In this document: piece by piece, positions 1-8,118 of the stretch
How the letters are laid out: every line of letters starts with the position of its first letter
How positions within the stretch are numbered: position 1 is the stretch's first letter
NCBI GenBank assembly: GCA_035620555.1
Contig: DASPGQ010000532.1
Coordinates: 1 to 35,916, forward strand
Reading direction: 5' to 3'
From: Vicinamibacteria bacterium
GTDB taxonomy: Bacteria; Acidobacteriota; Vicinamibacteria; Marinacidobacterales; SMYC01
DNA length: 35,916 nt
Position numbers and translations under genes: made by a program
The notes under the pieces: generated by a model
Seen by the model: only the letters and a program-made list of their open reading frames with translations
Database searches by the model: none
Told to the model about the DNA's origin: nothing

Positions 1-56
1 AAGTTGGCGATTTGTCTGACCCTCTGCGGCGTCACGTAGACCCACCCCGGCTGCAT
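1..56 (-). CDS. Possible 5' end of a divergent gene (partial)
   Basis: An ATG at 56-54 on the minus strand opens a frame that stays open for 18 codons to the window edge (peptide begins MQPGWVYVTPQ). About 12 bases upstream is a poor -10-like CATAAC, and no Shine-Dalgarno sequence is visible. The fragment is too short to assign a family. I list it because the neighbouring plus-strand gene starts with its own promoter, which leaves this end free for a divergent gene. It could equally be chance. Confidence 0.25.
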   Translation of the reverse strand, partial: MQPGWVYVTPQRVRQIAN

Positions 57-138
57 CCCGCGACAGCAGTTATGACACTGGTGACAACGGAACCGCAGCC
101 CCCGAGCATACCAGGGTGTCGGCATCGGCGGCGTCGAT

Positions 139-144
139 TATAAT
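139..144 (+). promoter_or_regulatory. -10 box of a leaderless promoter
   Basis: A perfect TATAAT ends 9 bases before the GTG at 154. With the usual 6-8 base distance from -10 to transcription start, the mRNA would begin at or beside the start codon. No convincing -35 box is visible 16-18 bases upstream, and there is no Shine-Dalgarno sequence. Confidence 0.6.
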
Positions 145-153
145 CCCGGCCTC

Positions 154-2685
154 GTGCCCAATCGAACCGCAGGGGGTCTCGGGCCGGCGCTTCGTGTCAC
201 GTGGGCTTCCGCACTCTACGGATTCGCGGTCGCCCTCGAGGACTTTCTGCACTTGTTCCTGAGGCAGGATTCGGGCGAGGCCTTGTGGTCCGCTCTCGAA
301 CGCAATCTGGAGTTTCTTCCGGTGATGGGGGCCACGGTTGGCTACGCCGTGCTCGGGCTTGCGATCGCGCTCGGGCTCGCCACCGTCGTCTCTCGATACC
401 GCGAGATTCCGCTGGAAGATTCCTTGCGACGGGTCGCGCCGGCCTACGCCTGTGTTCTCGTGCCCATTGGGCTCAACCTGGCCGCCATGCTCTCGCTCAC
501 ACTATCACCTAGCTTCCCGTACGGCTCGAACCTCGCGGTGAGCCTCGCGCTCGAGGGGTGGTTCGAGCCCATGTTGACCCTCATGCTGTTCGTGAGCTCT
601 CTGGCGCACTCAATCGGTGTCGGGGTGGAAAGGCCCCTGGGTCGAGGACGCTGGCTCGGACCGACCGTCATCCTGACCGCTCTGCTCTTGTTTGCGCTTT
701 CGACCCCTTCGCATTTCTATGAGGAAGGAGCCGGTCAGGGCAACATGTTCAAGTATGTCCGCATTGCCTCGGCGGTCGCGGGCTCGGGCACTCTCGACAT
801 CGGAAGAGCCGCCGAGAATCGGGACGCTTCGTTCGTCGGTTTTCTGTCGCACGTCCCGCGAATGGCGTCGAGCTACGCGTCCGAATCCCGCAAGCTTCTC
901 TCGAGAGCTCTCGATGCCATCATCCAGGGCCAATTCTACTGGGGCGAGCCGACGGCGTCGCGCGCCAACCGATCGATGTTTCGCAGTGCGTCGGGGGGGA
1001 TCTATTACATCAATGCCCCGGGACCGGGTTTGCTTCTCGTTCCCGCGTACCTTCTGGATCGCACCCTGAACCGATGGTTGGGGACCGAGCGGCAGGTGGC
1101 GATGATCGTCTTCTGGCAACTTCTCGGCGCCATTTTGGTCTACCAGATCGTGCTCGCGGCTTCCGAGCTGACCGAGCGAACGGCTGCGATCCTCACTGCC
1201 TTCGCCTTCGCGCTCAGCGTCCCTGCCCTCTTCTACTCGTTTCAAATCTATCCTGAGCTCCCCGCGGGTCTCTTCCTCCTTTTCGCATTCCGAAAACTCG
1301 TCATCGATCCCTCGCCCGGATTCGGTGCCGCTCTGGCAGCCGGGGTCGCGCTCGCGGCTCTCCCATGGCTTCACCAGAAATACTCGGTGGTCGCGGCGAC
1401 CCTCGGTCTGTATGCGGTCTTTCGGTTGGTTGGCAGAACCCGAAGGGGAATCTCGCTTCGACCGATGAAACTTCTGGCTCTCGGTACCCCGCTCGCGCTG
1501 TCGGCTTACTCCCTCTTTCTCTACAATCACGCGCTCACGGGCAGCCTGTCACCGACGGCGACTTTCTCCGCCGCGGAACGTTCATCCTTCGAGCCTCAAA
1601 ATATGGTGAAGGGGCTCCTTGGTCTTCTGCTCGACCGAGACAACGGGCTGTTCGTGTTCGCGCCCGTTTACCTTCTTTCGCTGGTTGGTATGTCGGCCTT
1701 TGTCGAAGAGCACCGGCGCCTTGCGAGACCTTATTTTCTTACTCTGATCTCATACCTTCTGGTGATCGCCTCTTTCCCGTACTGGCCGGGTGCGATCAGC
1801 ACGATGGGACGTTACATCTCGAGTCTTCTCCCACTGCTCGCGCTTCCCCTTGCCCTGGCCGCCGGCCGCGCGATGTCGCAGGGGGCGATTGCGGGAAGTG
1901 CCCTGACGCTTCTCGCCGCCAGCCTTGCCTACAGTGCGAGCTTCACCCGTGACCTCATCCCGAGTTATGACGCCCAGCTTCTCTGGAGCCGGACTCTCTA
2001 TTCCGATCCCTCGCAATACCTGCCGAGTTTTCTGAGCGACGGTTTTCTCGGTTCGGGGCCGGCGCACTTCGCCAAGGTTCTGGTCATATTGCTCGGCATC
2101 GCGATCCTCGTTTACTGGCTCCAGGAGCGAGCTCGCGTAGGCAATCGTCGCATGGAAGACGAGGCCGGGCGCTTTCCGCAGCGTGCTTGCCTTGGAGCCG
2201 CCGCCGTTCTCGCCAGTGTCGTCGGCATGGGAGCGCTTCTCGAGAACTGGCCGGGGAACGAGCCGGCGACCTCGAGGCCACGTTACCGTGACACGCTCTC
2301 GACCGACTCGGGCATCGAGGTCTGGGTCGACGGAGAGCACGGCTTCGAGGGGCCCGCTGCCTGGGTGCCTGGCGGCGGTGAGAGTCGTTTTCATCTGCAC
2401 TCCCACCGCGCCCTGTCGTCGCTGACGCTTCTCCTGACGAACGGTCCCGACGAGAACGAGGTTCTCGTGACCGAGCGAGGAGGGTCGACTGCCGTTTTCG
2501 TCCTTCCCCCCGATGGACCACATGAACGGAAAGTCCTTCTGAGGAACCCTCATCGGTTCGAAGGTCCCAAGGGTGAAAGTTTTCTCTATGAGCTCCGGGT
2601 TCGCTCTCGCGGGAGCTTCGTTCCGGCGCGCGCCGGCCGCGGCGAGGACGAGAGGCGGCTCGGTGTCTACGTCCGCGTGCCGTGA
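154..2685 (+). CDS. Polytopic membrane protein, GT-C glycosyltransferase-like
   Basis: This 843-residue protein has about a dozen hydrophobic segments between residues 15 and 660, followed by a C-terminal domain of roughly 150 residues that looks soluble and beta-rich. After the early membrane helices comes a loop with HFYEEGAG, which resembles the acidic motif in the first periplasmic loop of GT-C (PMT/ArnT-like) lipid-linked sugar transferases. The segment YYINAPGPGLLLVPAYLLDR followed by further helices also fits that fold. The likely role is transfer of a sugar from a polyprenyl-phosphate donor at the periplasmic face, but donor and acceptor cannot be read from sequence. The start is the GTG just after the TATAAT box. 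The stop overlaps a possible GTG of the next gene. The membrane-protein call is firm; the glycosyltransferase call is an inference from topology and one motif. Confidence 0.8.
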   Translation: MPNRTAGGLGPALRVTWASALYGFAVALEDFLHLFLRQDSGEALWSALERNLEFLPVMGATVGYAVLGLAIALGLATVVSRYREIPLEDSLRRVAPAYACVLVPIGLNLAAMLSLTLSPSFPYGSNLAVSLALEGWFEPMLTLMLFVSSLAHSIGVGVERPLGRGRWLGPTVILTALLLFALSTPSHFYEEGAGQGNMFKYVRIASAVAGSGTLDIGRAAENRDASFVGFLSHVPRMASSYASESRKLLSRALDAIIQGQFYWGEPTASRANRSMFRSASGGIYYINAPGPGLLLVPAYLLDRTLNRWLGTERQVAMIVFWQLLGAILVYQIVLAASELTERTAAILTAFAFALSVPALFYSFQIYPELPAGLFLLFAFRKLVIDPSPGFGAALAAGVALAALPWLHQKYSVVAATLGLYAVFRLVGRTRRGISLRPMKLLALGTPLALSAYSLFLYNHALTGSLSPTATFSAAERSSFEPQNMVKGLLGLLLDRDNGLFVFAPVYLLSLVGMSAFVEEHRRLARPYFLTLISYLLVIASFPYWPGAISTMGRYISSLLPLLALPLALAAGRAMSQGAIAGSALTLLAASLAYSASFTRDLIPSYDAQLLWSRTLYSDPSQYLPSFLSDGFLGSGPAHFAKVLVILLGIAILVYWLQERARVGNRRMEDEAGRFPQRACLGAAAVLASVVGMGALLENWPGNEPATSRPRYRDTLSTDSGIEVWVDGEHGFEGPAAWVPGGGESRFHLHSHRALSSLTLLLTNGPDENEVLVTERGGSTAVFVLPPDGPHERKVLLRNPHRFEGPKGESFLYELRVRSRGSFVPARAGRGEDERRLGVYVRVP

Positions 2686-2693
2686 ACGATCGT

Positions 2694-2699
2694 TATAAT
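2694..2699 (+). promoter_or_regulatory. -10 box of a leaderless promoter for rnhA
   Basis: A perfect TATAAT lies 6 bases before the GTG at 2706, and transcription should start on that codon. The layout matches the one before the upstream gene. The box lies just after the upstream stop codon, so rnhA can be read independently of it. Confidence 0.6.
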
Positions 2700-2705
2700 C
2701 GGAGC

Positions 2706-3185
2706 GTGAAGAATGATGAGGTCACCCTCTACGCCGATGGCGCCTGCGAGGGCAACCCTGGTCCGGGAGGATACGCCGCGGTCATCGAGACCGGCGGCGG
2801 CGTCCGTGAGGTGGTGGGAAGCGAACGGCGTACGACGAACAACCGGATGGAGCTCATGGCGGTCATCGAAGGCTTCCGGACGCTCGGTCGGAGTCGATCG
2901 GTGCGCGTCGTCTCCGATTCCCGATACGTCGTCGACGGGATGAACAACTGGATCCATGGGTGGCGGCGCAGGGGCTGGAAGACGGCGGCTGGCTCACCGG
3001 TGAAGAACCGTGAGCTATGGGAGGAGCTCGACCGGCTCGCCTCGCGTCATCGCGTCCGCTGGGAATGGATCCGCGGCCACGCCGGCCATCCCGGAAACGA
3101 GCGGGCGGACACGCTTGCCCGCCAGGCGATCTCGGAGGCCAAGAACGCTCGGGCCGATCTCCCTCACGAGCCCGCGGGCCGTTAG
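2706..3185 (+). CDS. rnhA: Ribonuclease HI
   Basis: RNase HI cleaves the RNA strand of RNA-DNA hybrids such as Okazaki primers and R-loops. The protein has about 159 residues, the normal length. All four catalytic acids are visible: Asp in LYADGACEGNPG, Glu in NNRMELMAVI, Asp in VVSDSRYV and Asp in GNERADTLA, with the conserved His in IRGHAGHPGNERAD. The basic-handle segment NNWIHGWRRRGWKT is present. The start is the GTG placed 6 bases after a TATAAT box. A GTG at 2682 overlapping the upstream stop would add eight residues, but it lies before the -10 box and would need read-through from the upstream gene. The next gene begins 2 bases after the stop. Confidence 0.95.
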   Translation: MKNDEVTLYADGACEGNPGPGGYAAVIETGGGVREVVGSERRTTNNRMELMAVIEGFRTLGRSRSVRVVSDSRYVVDGMNNWIHGWRRRGWKTAAGSPVKNRELWEELDRLASRHRVRWEWIRGHAGHPGNERADTLARQAISEAKNARADLPHEPAGR

Positions 3186-3187
3186 CG

Positions 3188-3643
3188 ATGCTGGCCGCTC
3201 TTCTCCTGTTGCGGTGCTTTCAGCCGAGCCCGACCGACGTGCTCGATCTGGAAATCCGCATGGCCGAGCTCATCAACGTGGAGAGGGAAGCCAGGGCGCT
3301 TCCGCGACTGACCCTCTCGCCCGAGCTCTCGGAAGCCGCCCGGCAGTACAGCCGGCAGATGGCCTCGCGGGGTGCGGTCCGGCATGATCTGGGCGGCTCC
3401 ATGGAGGAGAGAATTCGCCACGGCATCACCGAGAGCTGCATGTTTGGCGAGAACGTGGCCAAACACACTTCGGTGGACTATTCGATTGGAGACCTCATGA
3501 CGAGCCCGGGCCACCGCGCCAATCTCTTGAACGAAAAGTTCACCCACCTCGGTGTCGGGATCGTGCGCGCCGACGATGGGTTCTTGTACATCACGCAGGA
3601 GTTCGCCCGGACCTGCGGTCCCGCCGAGAAGACGAGGCGGTAA
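3188..3643 (+). CDS. CAP-domain (SCP/PR-1, YkwD-like) secreted protein
   Basis: This 151-residue protein opens with a short hydrophobic stretch (MLAALLLLRCF), probably a short signal peptide or anchor. LLRC is a poor lipobox, so lipidation is doubtful. The remainder is a CAP domain: INVEREARALPRLTLSPEL, a His in VRHDLGGSMEERI, GENVAKH, and SPGHRANLLNEKFTHLGVGIV, which holds the second conserved His and the CAP signature. A role in the envelope is likely, but the biochemical activity of bacterial CAP proteins is mostly unknown. The ATG lies 2 bases after the rnhA stop. An in-frame upstream ATG at 3065 would overlap rnhA by 120 bases and is unlikely. The end faces folC with only 44 bases between the stops. 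Confidence 0.85.
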   Translation: MLAALLLLRCFQPSPTDVLDLEIRMAELINVEREARALPRLTLSPELSEAARQYSRQMASRGAVRHDLGGSMEERIRHGITESCMFGENVAKHTSVDYSIGDLMTSPGHRANLLNEKFTHLGVGIVRADDGFLYITQEFARTCGPAEKTRR

Positions 3644-3687
3644 CCCCGCGCGACGGTGCCAACGTCCTGTTCTCCGTCACTGAGTTG

Positions 3688-5013
3688 CTAGACCGGTGCC
3701 AGGGCTTTACGCCCCTGCGCGAGCCAGGCAACAATCTCCCCGAGAAGAAAGATCGATCCAGCCACCAGTATCTCGCCGTCGGGGCCCGCGAGCTCCCGCG
3801 CACGAGAGAGAGCCTCGGACGACGATCGAATCGCCTCGGCCGGAGTCCCCCGCTCGACGGCCCAGCGGCTGAGCTGCTCGGGACCTCGGGAGCGCGACAT
3901 GGCGGGCCTGCTGGCGACGAGGTACGCGACGTGTGGCAGGAGACGAGAAAGCATCTCGAAAACCCGCTTGTCCTTCATGACCCCGAAGAGCAGCACGCGT
4001 CTCGGATGCGGGTGCTGCTCGAGGTATCGGACGAGCGCGTCCACCGCCTGCACGTTATGGGCCGCGTCGAGAAGAATCGGCGGCGTCCCCGCGATCCGTT
4101 CCAGGCGTCCGGGCCATCGTGCCCCTTGGATCCCCTGTCGAACCACCTCTTTGTCCAGACTCCCCGGTGGGCAGGCGACTTCGGCGGCGCGCACGGCAAC
4201 CGCCAGATTATCGAGCTGGTGCTGCCCCAAAAGAGGAAGGACGAGACTCCCGTAGTCGTTTTGCTCCGTCCGAAGTCTGAGGCGCTGGCCGCCCGCTAGC
4301 TCCTCGACGGCTTCGATCTCGACCTCTCGAATGGCCTCGATCACCGTCGCTTTCTTTCGCTTCGCCTCCTCGCGGACCACTTGGAGCGCTTCGGGAAGGA
4401 GCCTTCCGACCACCACGGGCCGTCCCTCCTTGATGATCGCTGCCTTCTCGGAGGCGATCGACGCGAGGGTCGACCCGAGAAACCGTTCGTGATCGAAGCC
4501 AATGGTCGTGACAATGGACAGGCCTGCGGGAACGACGTTGGTGGCGTCGTAGCGACCGCCCATACCGACTTCGAGCACCGCGACCTCCACCCGGTGCTCG
4601 GCGAAGACGACGAACGCCGCGGCCGTCATCGCTTCGAAGAACGTGGGGGCCGCGGTGTCGTCCGGCCACAGCGCTCCCGCGGCTTCGGCCACGCGGCCCA
4701 CAGCCGAGCCGAGCTCCGACCGGGAGATCGGCTGGCCCTCTAGGGCGATTCTCTCCTCGACCTGGCGAATGTGAGGCGACGTGTAACGGCCGGTTCGACG
4801 GCCTGCATTCCGAAGGATCGATTCGAGAAGGGCTGCGGTCGAGCCCTTTCCGTTCGTGCCGGCGATGAGAATCGATTCGTAGTCCAGCTCGGGGCGGCCG
4901 AGCGCTTTCATGAGACGCGCGATGTTCTCGAGACCGAATTTGATGCCGTACCGCTCCCGACCCTTCAAGTATCGAAGGGCCTGCTGGTAGAGCTCGAGGG
5001 ACCCGTCGGTCAC
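3688..5013 (-). CDS. folC: Folylpolyglutamate synthase / dihydrofolate synthase
   Basis: FolC adds glutamate to dihydropteroate (making dihydrofolate) and then to tetrahydrofolates, using ATP, in the cytoplasm. The 441-residue length is typical. The P-loop GTNGKGS lies at residues 52-58 and TSPHI with the following VEERI at about 79-90. VLEVGMGGRYDATNVV, GFDHERFLGSTLASIASEKA and, in the C-terminal domain, LLDAAHNVQAVDAL are the usual Mur-ligase-type family motifs. The ATG overlaps the accD stop (ATGA), so the two genes are read together from the accD promoter. An accD-folC pair is common in many bacteria. Confidence 0.95.
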   Translation of the reverse strand: MTDGSLELYQQALRYLKGRERYGIKFGLENIARLMKALGRPELDYESILIAGTNGKGSTAALLESILRNAGRRTGRYTSPHIRQVEERIALEGQPISRSELGSAVGRVAEAAGALWPDDTAAPTFFEAMTAAAFVVFAEHRVEVAVLEVGMGGRYDATNVVPAGLSIVTTIGFDHERFLGSTLASIASEKAAIIKEGRPVVVGRLLPEALQVVREEAKRKKATVIEAIREVEIEAVEELAGGQRLRLRTEQNDYGSLVLPLLGQHQLDNLAVAVRAAEVACPPGSLDKEVVRQGIQGARWPGRLERIAGTPPILLDAAHNVQAVDALVRYLEQHPHPRRVLLFGVMKDKRVFEMLSRLLPHVAYLVASRPAMSRSRGPEQLSRWAVERGTPAEAIRSSSEALSRARELAGPDGEILVAGSIFLLGEIVAWLAQGRKALAPV

Positions 5014-5930
5014 AAAGCGGGCTTTTCCAGAGCCCGGATCGGCTCCGTCGCCTGGTGAGACGGTTGGGCGACTCGACTGACGCTCGGCGAGGGATGGGTG
5101 AAGAAACGCAGCACCTTCTCCAGGGTCTCTTTCAGTTGGCGGCGCTCGACGATGAGATCGAGCATTCCGTGCGCTAGCAGGTACTCGGAACGCTGGAAGC
5201 CGGCGGGAAGTGGCTGGCGTATCGTCTGCTCGATCACCCTGGGCCCGGCGAAGCCGATGAGCGCCTTGGGCTCGGCGATATTGAGGTCGCCGAGCATGGC
5301 GAAGCTGGCCGTGACGCCGCCGGTCGTGGGGTCGGTAAGGATCGAGAAATAAGGCACCCTCGCTTCATCGAGTCGAGACAGGGCCGCGCTGATCTTCGCC
5401 ATCTGCATGAGGGAAATGGCCCCTTCCTGCATCCGAGCCCCGCCAGACCTCGACACGATGATGAGCGGAACGCGGTCGGAAAGCGCTCGCTCGACCGCGC
5501 GGGTAATTTTTTCTCCCACCACCACCCCCATGCTGCCCCCGATGAACTGGTACTCCATGATGGAAACGAGCACCGGGATACCGCCAATCCGTCCCCGGGC
5601 AACGAGGACGGCGTCATCGAGGCCGGTCTGATTCCTGCTCGTCTTGAGCCGATCCCCATATCGTTTCGTGTCCGAGAATCGCAGCGGATCGGTGGAGCAG
5701 AGACCTCTTTCCAACTCCTCGTAACGCCCGTCGTCGAAAAGAGTCCGAGCCCGCTCCCGACAAGACAAGCCCATGTGGTAGTTGCATTTGGGGCACACGC
5801 TCAGGTTCCGAACGATCTCTTTCGTGTACAGGATCTCGGCGCATTCCCGGCATTTTGTCCACAGGCCCTCGGGCATGCGGCTCTTTTTGACCGCAGAGAG
5901 GGGAGTTTTCTCCTTTTTGAACCAGCTCAT
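5010..5930 (-). CDS. accD: Acetyl-CoA carboxylase carboxyltransferase subunit beta
   Basis: AccD forms the carboxyltransferase with AccA and makes malonyl-CoA from acetyl-CoA and carboxybiotin, the first step of fatty acid synthesis. The 306-residue protein has the N-terminal zinc ribbon with cysteines at 27, 30, 46 and 49, then the crotonase-like carboxyltransferase domain with SIMEYQFIGGSMGVVVGEK, SRSGGARMQEG and PTTGGVTASFAMLGD. A full promoter with an 18-base spacer lies just upstream and leaves a leader of only about 8-9 bases without a clear ribosome-binding site. folC overlaps its end. accA is not in the window. Confidence 0.96.
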   Translation of the reverse strand: MSWFKKEKTPLSAVKKSRMPEGLWTKCRECAEILYTKEIVRNLSVCPKCNYHMGLSCRERARTLFDDGRYEELERGLCSTDPLRFSDTKRYGDRLKTSRNQTGLDDAVLVARGRIGGIPVLVSIMEYQFIGGSMGVVVGEKITRAVERALSDRVPLIIVSRSGGARMQEGAISLMQMAKISAALSRLDEARVPYFSILTDPTTGGVTASFAMLGDLNIAEPKALIGFAGPRVIEQTIRQPLPAGFQRSEYLLAHGMLDLIVERRQLKETLEKVLRFFTHPSPSVSRVAQPSHQATEPIRALEKPAL

Positions 5931-5945
5931 GTTCCAGGAGCGGGG

Positions 5946-5975
5946 ATCCTAGCAGCGGTAGCGGACGGCGGTCAA
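5946..5975 (-). promoter_or_regulatory. Promoter of accD-folC
   Basis: On the minus strand: -35 TTGACC at 5975-5970, an 18-base spacer and -10 TAGGAT at 5951-5946, preceded by TGC (extended -10). The predicted transcription start near 5939 is 8-9 bases before the ATG. The leader shows no Shine-Dalgarno sequence. Confidence 0.65.
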
Positions 5976-6012
5976 ACTCACCGTTCGGGCTGGAAAAGCG
6001 TCAAACGGCTCT

Positions 6013-7302
6013 TCACGAGGGGTTCATCTCGAATAATTGCGCCACGAACCGCTTCAGCTCGTTCGGGCCAACGGCGGGACGCCGCCGCAAGTAAGAATCG
6101 AGATCGGCGAGCATTTCGGCAGCGCTCTGGTATCGGTCCTTCGGTTCCTTCCGCAGAAGGCGGGTGACGATAGACTCGAGCTCGATCGGCACGGCCGGAT
6201 TCAGGGACGAGGGAAGAAGGAACCTGCCCTCGCGCACCCTTTCGAGAATACCCAGCTCCGAGTTCCCACTGAAGAGCAGATGGCCGGTGAGCATCTCGAA
6301 GAACACCGCTCCGAGGGAGAAGAGATCCGAGCACCTGTCTACGGGTCGACCCCAGGCCTGCTCGGGAGACATGTAGAGCAGTTTTCCTCGAAGCGAGCCG
6401 CTATCGGTATGGGAGGCCTTGCAGGCGGCCTTGGCGATCCCAAAATCGGCGAGCTTAACCTCACCGTCGTTGGAAACGAGAATGTTTTGCGGACTCACGT
6501 CACGATGCACGATTCCGAGCTCGACTCCGTTTCCGTCCCGGTGAGAATGCGCGGCTTCGAGTGCCGCACCGACTTTGCTTGCCACCAGTGCTGCCAGATC
6601 CACGCCGATGAGCGAGCCGCGGTCGCGAGCTCGCGTGAGGATGCTCTTCAGATCCCTCCCCTCGATGAACTCCATCGCGATGTAATAACTCTCGCCGATC
6701 TTACCCAGATCGAAGATATGCACGATATTCGGGTGCGAGAGGGAGGCGACCATCTTGGCTTCGGCGATGAACATCTCGACGAAGCCCTTGTTCGACGCAA
6801 GATGGGGAAGGATCTTCTTCACCGCGACGATCTTCTCGAAACCCTCGACCCCTTCCTGCTTGGCGCGGAAAACCTCCGCCATCCCTCCGGTGGCGATTCG
6901 CTCCATCAGGCGGTAACGGCCGAAATCCGTGCTGCCGTCGGACCGCGTCCCCGATGCTTCCTCGTGACGCTCGGTGGCACGGTGAGAACGAGGATCGTTT
7001 CCGAGTGTCGCGTAGGCGGCGTCGAGCAACGAATAACTCTCTACCGCTCGGGGATAGGGATCGGTGTCGGCCTCGGTGACGGCCCGTCGGACGGATGTCT
7101 CGCGCGAGTCGGAGGAAGCGTCCGAGCCGTCCCGAAAACCCTCGATGATGTCCCCGAAGAGATCGGTCGCGGTCAGGAGTGGCTCGCCGGCCTGCGCCTC
7201 TTCGCGCCTTCTTATTCGCTCGCGCACCTTCGAACGGTCCACGCCGAGCACTTCTTCGTACCGGACGCCTCTCGTGAAGGGATTCCCGTCGTTTTTGGCC
7301 AT
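6013..7302 (-). CDS. Soluble serine/threonine protein kinase (Pkn/Hanks type)
   Basis: This 429-residue kinase has its catalytic domain from about residue 127 to 395. Visible parts are the glycine loop ATGGMAEVF, the ATP-binding Lys in IVAVKKIL, the helix-C Glu in FIAEAKMV, the catalytic loop HRDVSPQN, DFG and MSPEQAWG. It therefore looks catalytically complete and of the RD class. There is no membrane helix and no PASTA domain. The first ~125 residues are charged, probably mostly disordered and of unknown role. The ATG at 7302 follows a TAGAAT box by 8 bases, so the mRNA is probably leaderless; a GTG at 7347 would lie upstream of that box. accD-folC lies downstream and a HAMP protein upstream. 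Its substrates are unknown. Confidence 0.9.
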   Translation of the reverse strand: MAKNDGNPFTRGVRYEEVLGVDRSKVRERIRRREEAQAGEPLLTATDLFGDIIEGFRDGSDASSDSRETSVRRAVTEADTDPYPRAVESYSLLDAAYATLGNDPRSHRATERHEEASGTRSDGSTDFGRYRLMERIATGGMAEVFRAKQEGVEGFEKIVAVKKILPHLASNKGFVEMFIAEAKMVASLSHPNIVHIFDLGKIGESYYIAMEFIEGRDLKSILTRARDRGSLIGVDLAALVASKVGAALEAAHSHRDGNGVELGIVHRDVSPQNILVSNDGEVKLADFGIAKAACKASHTDSGSLRGKLLYMSPEQAWGRPVDRCSDLFSLGAVFFEMLTGHLLFSGNSELGILERVREGRFLLPSSLNPAVPIELESIVTRLLRKEPKDRYQSAAEMLADLDSYLRRRPAVGPNELKRFVAQLFEMNPS

Positions 7303-7310
7303 CTGCGGCA

Positions 7311-7316
7311 ATTCTA
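7311..7316 (-). promoter_or_regulatory. -10 box of a leaderless promoter for the kinase
   Basis: TAGAAT on the minus strand ends 8 bases before the ATG at 7302. No clear -35 box or Shine-Dalgarno sequence is visible. This placement argues for the ATG at 7302 over the in-frame GTG at 7347. Confidence 0.55.
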
Positions 7317-7360
7317 CTCGTTTTCTTCCCGAGCCCGTCGACGCCACCCGGGTACCAGTT

Positions 7361-7996
7361 TCAGTGAACGGCAGCGGACACGGGTTCCGCTTCTGGATCT
7401 CCCGATTCGCCGATGGGGAGACCCAGTTGGGCCTCTCGCCTTTCCCTTAGATTCCGCACGAGTCGCTTCGCTTCGGCGAGCTCCTCACAGGTTTCGATCA
7501 TCTTGAGCTCATCGACCTCGGACTCCGCCTGCTGACGGAGACCGGCGAGCATGGCGTTGAAGCTGCCGGGAAGATCCCGAAGGAAATCCCGCTGACGGAA
7601 CCGCAGGTTGAAGCTCCAGTCTCCCTGGCCAACGCGATCCATGCTCAGCTTGGCCCGGTAGAGGGGCCCGGCGATCTGGTTGCTCATGTACAACCCCACG
7701 ATGGCGAGCACGACGAAACCGAAGGCGACCACGAACCCGATGGTGATGCCATACAGCGTCGGAAGCGTCAGCAGCGGCACGGGCCCCGGCTTGGGCACGA
7801 GATCGTAGAACCGCTGCAAATGCCCCTCATAGAAGAAATAAAAGACGATCATGAAAAACGCGGAATTCGCGAGCCAGATCGCCATCAGCGTTCCGATCAG
7901 CCGGGCCTGAAACGGCTTGTCGACGACGTACTGCCGTCGGTGGAGGGGGGGGCGAACTCCCCATGGGTGGGATTTCGATTGGGAAACGTTGTTCAT
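7361..7996 (-). CDS. HAMP-domain inner-membrane protein
   Basis: This 211-residue protein has two membrane helices, at about residues 33-55 and 82-106, joined by a short periplasmic loop of about 26 residues. After the second helix comes the HAMP-like sequence NQIAGPLYRAKLSMDRVGQG followed by LRDLPGSFNAML, and then a predicted coiled coil (about 150-190). It ends there: there is no kinase, cyclase or methyl-accepting output domain. It could be a signalling adaptor or a truncated sensor that works with a partner, and the neighbouring Ser/Thr kinase is a candidate partner only by position. A strong GGAGGT seven bases before the ATG fixes the start. Confidence 0.8.
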   Translation of the reverse strand: MNNVSQSKSHPWGVRPPLHRRQYVVDKPFQARLIGTLMAIWLANSAFFMIVFYFFYEGHLQRFYDLVPKPGPVPLLTLPTLYGITIGFVVAFGFVVLAIVGLYMSNQIAGPLYRAKLSMDRVGQGDWSFNLRFRQRDFLRDLPGSFNAMLAGLRQQAESEVDELKMIETCEELAEAKRLVRNLRERREAQLGLPIGESGDPEAEPVSAAVH

Positions 7997-8084
7997 GGCT
8001 AGACCTCCAGCTTCGAACAATCGAAAACAAGACGACCCATGGGCGGGTGCGATCGTTATGAGTTTTGGATGAATCGACGGTTAC

Positions 8085-8114
8085 AGGCTAGCACGCGCTC
8101 GGGAGCGATGGCAA
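8085..8114 (-). promoter_or_regulatory. Promoter of the HAMP protein gene
   Basis: -35 TTGCCA at 8114-8109, an 18-base spacer and extended -10 TGC-TAGCCT (hexamer 8090-8085). The predicted leader is about 80 bases, one of the longer ones in the window, and ends in a good Shine-Dalgarno sequence. The -35 box lies just beyond the stop of the upstream gene. Confidence 0.5.
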
Positions 8115-8118
8115 GCAT

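Noticed and set aside
57-153. Regulatory RNA or coding sequence before the first plus-strand gene
   Set aside because: Apart from the TATAAT at 139 I see no stem, repeat or convincing frame here.
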